Source: BS750m-G4 sp964472195 (GTDB taxonomy: Bacteria; Bacteroidota; Ignavibacteria; Tepidaquicellales; Tepidaquicellaceae). Taken from it: a stretch of DNA of 10,428 nucleotides. The notes beneath the pieces were generated by a model, which was not told the origin of the DNA, made no database searches, and saw nothing but the letters and a program-made list of their open reading frames with translations. The stretch is taken from NCBI GenBank assembly GCA_964472195.1, contig CAYYJH010000093.1, positions 1 through 10,428 on the forward strand, read 5' to 3'. A program made the position numbers and the translations under genes. Numbering within the stretch: position 1 is the stretch's first letter; each line of letters opens with the position of its first letter. Positions 8,061 through 10,428 of this stretch are shown here, piece after piece.

Positions 8061-8127
8061 AAGTCATGGACAACATGATCGCAAGCCATTCCGCGTGATT
8101 TTTTCGTTTCATATGTATCACGGTGTT
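8061..8127. repeat. Diverged copy of dispersed repeat, downstream of mtfA
   Basis: This stretch matches 9522-9586 in the same orientation. Both contain AAGT, then GGACAACAT, two differing bases and TCGCAAGCCATTCC (28 of the first 32 bases agree). After a more variable TTT-rich stretch both end in TCACGGTGT. It starts close to the other side of the mtfA/NTF2-like gene pair. It has no coding potential that I would trust. Confidence 0.7.
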
Positions 8128-8143
8128 AATCTTGACACACCAG

Positions 8144-8932
8144 TCAAATTTTCTCAGGGTATTGATGAAAAATTTTTTCTAGCATTTTGAAAAGTTCGGG
8201 ATGATAGTGTTTGAACCTCTCCGGGTTTTGGAAAAAATACTCGGAAGCTACTGCAAGAAATTCCTGTTCGCTGACTGCTCCATAAGGATTGATATCAGAA
8301 TGCTCCGCCCTGATTTTTTGCATTTCTCGGTGCATTAGTTTCATCCAGGGGATAAGGTATTTTCTTTCCAATAAATATTTTGGTATACCGTCTGTAGAAC
8401 CATCCAGTTTATCCACCAAATGAACAAATTCGTGAATCCCTACATTGTTTCGACCGCTCTTTTCAAAACTCCTGTGTAGAGCAGGTTTTGACAGTATCAT
8501 TTCCCTGTTCATAAACCCGGAACCAACCATTCCAAGTACATCTCTTTGTTTACCTTTGGTTTCAAATGATTCTTCATTAAAAGTATCAGGATAAAGCAAT
8601 ACTTCGTCGAGATTTGGATAGGTCTTCCATTCGGGAAATCCAAAAATCGGGATCACAGCACTCGAGGCAACAAGCAACCTGTCGTTATCATTTACGTCAG
8701 TATCAACTCCGTTAATACGCACTCTATTCAGGAATGCAAGTATATCGTTTTCGAAACGTTGTTTGTCATCTTCCGATAAAAGATTGTAGTACTGCACCTT
8801 TTTCTTCATATAATTTTTCCATTCATCGGGGAAATATCTGTACTTCGTTTTTCTCTTCTTCATCTTTATGAAAAGAAAGATGAGCAGTAAAATAATCAGT
8901 CCTGCTATGAGTATTAGTTCTGTTGGGTTCAT
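8144..8932 (-). CDS. mtfA: Membrane-anchored zinc-dependent peptidase, MtfA family (M90)
   Basis: Zinc metallopeptidase of the MtfA family, 262 residues. An N-terminal membrane helix (about 5-23) is followed by a KKRK positive patch, which suggests an anchor with the catalytic part in the cytoplasm. The catalytic site is HEFVH at 167-171 with Asp174 (HEFVHLVDKLDG). The downstream SEQEFLAVASEYFF (221-234) carries Glu224 and Glu231, one of which is the likely third zinc ligand. FGFPEW (97-102) and the PERFKHYHPELF end are also typical. In E. coli the soluble homologue MtfA binds the Mlc repressor and so affects glucose-PTS expression; whether that applies here is unknown. The ATG at 8932 lies 18 bases after the upstream gene, so the two are co-transcribed. 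The substrate cannot be predicted. Confidence 0.9.
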   Translation of the reverse strand: MNPTELILIAGLIILLLIFLFIKMKKRKTKYRYFPDEWKNYMKKKVQYYNLLSEDDKQRFENDILAFLNRVRINGVDTDVNDNDRLLVASSAVIPIFGFPEWKTYPNLDEVLLYPDTFNEESFETKGKQRDVLGMVGSGFMNREMILSKPALHRSFEKSGRNNVGIHEFVHLVDKLDGSTDGIPKYLLERKYLIPWMKLMHREMQKIRAEHSDINPYGAVSEQEFLAVASEYFFQNPERFKHYHPELFKMLEKIFHQYPEKI

Positions 8933-8950
8933 GTATTTCTTTCTTTTTGC

Positions 8951-9397
8951 TTACGTCGGAACGCTCGTTATAATCCATTTACCGTCTATGAGTTCAACTG
9001 TAACCTCATCCGTACCCGAATCAACACCACCTTCATATACGATTTCCATAAATATTTTAATCCATAACTGCTTCTCACTGCTCTCCATTTTAGAGACGAG
9101 CTTGAATTTAGTAAAGGTCCAGTTCTCATATTCCTCCAATTTTCGATTCAATCTCTCAGACCTATCGCCTTCTTCGGGTATTACTTTAAGCCATTCATTA
9201 TCGTTTCTGATTTTAGACGCATAAAAAAATGTAACAATAGATTCGGGTGTGTTTTCAAAATCTTTGATACTGCTTGCATTGGATGAATCAATAAGTACTG
9301 CATCCTCATATACTATCCAATCGTCATCTTGTTGAGAAAAAGCAGCTTGTGTTAAAAAGCTAAACACAAGAATCGTAAGAATACTAAGCTTATTCAT
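8951..9397 (-). CDS. Small exported protein, NTF2-like fold suspected
   Basis: Protein of 148 residues with a clear signal peptide (MNKLSILTILVFSFLTQAAFS, cleavage likely before QQDDD), so it is exported to the periplasm or beyond. The mature part opens acidic. It then has a helix starting ESIVTFFYASKI (52-63), the basic/acidic segment RSERLNRKLEEYENW (79-93), and three likely strands: FTKFKLVSKME, KQLWIKIFMEIVYEG and DEVTVELIDGKWIITSV. A helix-rich start followed by long strands, ending in a Trp-containing strand, resembles the NTF2-like/DUF4878 group, but no diagnostic motif is present, so this is a fold-level guess. It precedes mtfA by 18 bases and is probably made with it. Confidence 0.75.
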   Translation of the reverse strand: MNKLSILTILVFSFLTQAAFSQQDDDWIVYEDAVLIDSSNASSIKDFENTPESIVTFFYASKIRNDNEWLKVIPEEGDRSERLNRKLEEYENWTFTKFKLVSKMESSEKQLWIKIFMEIVYEGGVDSGTDEVTVELIDGKWIITSVPT

Positions 9398-9480
9398 TTT
9401 TAATTTATTAAGTTTTGAATTATGCTTTGAGTAAAATTATATTTAATTTAGTAATAACTATTGTCTATTTCTAATATAAA

Positions 9481-9507
9481 ATGATATTATCTTTACAATA
9501 CTGTCAA
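9481..9507 (-). promoter_or_regulatory. Candidate promoter for the NTF2-like/mtfA pair
   Basis: The minus strand has a perfect TTGACA (9507-9502) and, 15 bases on, TATCAT (9486-9481), followed by an AT-rich leader of about 80 bases to the ATG at 9397. The spacing is two bases short of the sigma-70 optimum, and promoters in this phylum often follow another consensus. The -35 box lies just outside the repeat-family sequence that begins near 9511. Confidence 0.35.
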
Positions 9508-9521
9508 CACGTTTCACTGGT

Positions 9522-9586
9522 AAGTAACGGACAACATAGTCGCAAGCCATTCCATGACTTATTTGTTTAATAGGAGTCACGGTGTC
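9522..9586. repeat. Repeat-family copy overlapping the left end of the tandem array
   Basis: Homologous to 8061-8127 in the same orientation. Its outer part (9522-9560) is unique to this side, while from 9561 it runs into the first 232-base unit. The ends of its core form an imperfect inverted repeat: TAAGTAACGGA (9521-9531) against TCCATGACTTA (9551-9561), 9 of 11 paired, around a 19-base loop. The full ancestral element was probably longer than the duplicated unit. Confidence 0.7.
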
Positions 9587-9792
9587 TCTGACTTCTCCCC
9601 GCTGTTGGTGTTATCTACCAACAGATATGTGCAGAACGAGAGCGGAACGGAAGCGAGTTATAAGGTTGTGAGGGATTAAGAACTCCCTTGTATCCCCTCC
9701 CGATTTTCATCGGGACAGGCTCTTTCGTAAAGAGGAGAAGTAGAATGCGAAGAGTCCCTCAAAGAGCAGAGGAGACTCTCCGCAACGATGAG
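9561..9792. repeat. 232-bp structured repeat unit, copy 1 of exact tandem pair
   Basis: Identical base for base to 9793-10024. About 48% GC by hand count, against a strongly AT-rich surrounding. It is packed with hairpins: CTGTTGGT/ACCAACAG (9602-9609/9617-9624); AGGGA/TCCCT (9671-9675/9684-9688); TCCCGAT/ATCGGGA (9698-9704/9709-9715); CTCTTT/AAAGAG (9720-9725/9729-9734); AGAGTCCCTC/GAGG-A-GACTCT (9751-9760/9769-9779). No gene is supported: short open frames run through hairpins and have no family resemblance. It could be a non-autonomous mobile or palindromic repeat element, or a structured RNA. No transposase is nearby. Confidence 0.9.
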
Positions 9793-10024
9793 ATTTGTTT
9801 AATAGGAGTCACGGTGTCTCTGACTTCTCCCCGCTGTTGGTGTTATCTACCAACAGATATGTGCAGAACGAGAGCGGAACGGAAGCGAGTTATAAGGTTG
9901 TGAGGGATTAAGAACTCCCTTGTATCCCCTCCCGATTTTCATCGGGACAGGCTCTTTCGTAAAGAGGAGAAGTAGAATGCGAAGAGTCCCTCAAAGAGCA
10001 GAGGAGACTCTCCGCAACGATGAG
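9793..10024. repeat. 232-bp structured repeat unit, copy 2 of exact tandem pair
   Basis: Perfect copy of 9561-9792; each hairpin listed there recurs 232 bases further on. The boundaries are exact: the base before each copy differs (T versus G), and the sequence after copy 2 diverges, apart from TGTTTAA at 10025-10031, which also occurs near the start of both copies. Beyond it the DNA drops to very high AT. The absence of any substitution suggests a recent duplication, an assembly artefact, or ongoing homogenisation. Confidence 0.9.
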
Positions 10025-10107
10025 TGTTTAAAATCAAAATTTGAATAATTATTATTATCTTTTTCATTAGTTATTATTATAATTATAAAAATTTCAAAAA
10101 TATATAA

Positions 10108-10428
10108 TTACTTTACTAATATCATCTTTAATGTATGAGTGTAGTTTCCCACTTCAAGTTTGTATAAATACACTCCACTGGAATATTTTGAACTATCCCA
10201 AATAGATTCATAACTTCCTGCACTTAGTTTTTCATTTACAAGTATTCTAACCACCTTGCCAATTATGTTGTAAACGATTAACTTAACATAAGATGACTTA
10301 TTAATATCAAACTTAATAACTGTACTTGCATTAAACGGGTTTGGATAATTTTGATAAAGATAAAACATTTTAGGAATTTCTCTATTATTATTACTTATTT
10401 TAACGACAGACTGTCCCCCCGTAGTGGT
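10108..10428 (-). CDS. C-terminal end of a secreted protein with type IX sorting domain (partial)
   Basis: The reading frame is open from the stop at 10108 to the window edge. These 106 residues are the tail of a larger protein, and the Met at 10368 is internal rather than the start. A short linker (TTGGQSVVKISNNNREIPK) leads into FYLYQNYPNPFNASTVIKFD. Then come VKLIVYNIIGKVVRILVN, GSYESIWDSSKYSSGVYLYKL and a final HTLKMILVK. This is the type A C-terminal sorting signal, recognised by the type IX secretion system and normally cleaved when the protein reaches the cell surface. The functional domains lie outside the window, so the activity cannot be told. Confidence 0.92.
   Translation of the reverse strand, partial: TTTGGQSVVKISNNNREIPKMFYLYQNYPNPFNASTVIKFDINKSSYVKLIVYNIIGKVVRILVNEKLSAGSYESIWDSSKYSSGVYLYKLEVGNYTHTLKMILVK

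Larger units (their letters stand above)
7821..8143. other. Gene-free stretch between hpf and mtfA
   Basis: About 320 bases with no credible gene. It holds the hpf leader (about 7821-7930), an inverted repeat at 7868-7894, a short hairpin at 8016-8029, and a diverged copy of the repeat family (8061-8127) ending 16 bases from the mtfA stop codon. No U-tract terminator was found for the mtfA transcript. Confidence 0.7.

Noticed and set aside
7913..8098. Plus-strand frame of 61 codons between hpf and mtfA
   Set aside because: Overlaps the repeat copy and the hairpins, has no recognisable domain, and runs opposite to every real gene here.
8061..8127. Possible tRNA or small RNA gene in the conserved repeat core
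   Set aside because: No cloverleaf can be drawn and no T-loop GTTCAAATC-like motif is present. The conservation is explained by the repeat family.
8132..8137. TTGACA on the plus strand next to the mtfA stop
   Set aside because: No -10-like hexamer at a suitable distance, and it would read antisense into mtfA.
9688..9903. Plus-strand open frame of 71 codons across the repeat array
   Set aside because: It spans the junction of the two identical units and runs through several hairpins. The translation has no family resemblance and is rich in Arg and Cys in a way typical of spurious frames.
9561..10024. Tandem repeats as a CRISPR array
   Set aside because: The 232-base units abut directly with no spacers, there are only two, and there are no cas genes.

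Overview
The window is AT-rich DNA from a Gram-negative bacterium, most likely of the Ignavibacteria/Chlorobi/Bacteroidota group. Four things point there. At the right edge there is a C-terminal type IX secretion sorting domain with the NYPNPFN motif. Most genes lack a Shine-Dalgarno sequence. An Omp85-family outer-membrane protein is present. The set also includes HPr kinase, a short HPF and a small DUF2795 protein. All recognised genes lie on the minus strand, so the biological reading order is right to left.

In transcription order: (1) 10428-10108 is the C-terminal end of a secreted protein whose start lies outside the window. (2) 10107-9398 is a gene-poor stretch dominated by an exact 232-bp tandem duplication of a GC-richer, hairpin-filled element, followed by an AT-rich probable promoter region. 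(3) 9397-8144 is a two-gene unit: a small exported NTF2-like protein and a membrane-anchored MtfA-type zinc peptidase. (4) 8143-7821 is a second gene-free stretch with two CCTGT hairpins and a diverged copy of the sequence found beside the tandem repeat. (5) 7820-2112 is a compact run of six genes: hpf, hprK, a peptide-binding lipoprotein, two OppB/OppC-type permeases and a DUF2795 protein, closed by a strong intrinsic terminator at 2088-2059. (6) 2046-1 is a complete Omp85/TamA-like outer-membrane protein starting at TTG immediately after that terminator.

Functionally, hpf and hprK are the stress and carbon-signalling pair often found together in Gram-negatives: ribosome hibernation and Ser-phosphorylation of HPr. 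The next three genes build the binding protein and membrane channel of an oligopeptide/dipeptide ABC importer. Its ATPases are not in the window. The Omp85 protein would act in outer-membrane protein insertion or translocation. The mtfA pair is a separate envelope-facing unit. No CRISPR array, tRNA, rRNA, transposase or phage gene was seen. The most unusual structure is the repeat family: a perfect tandem duplication, with its left-hand flank echoed on the far side of the mtfA pair.
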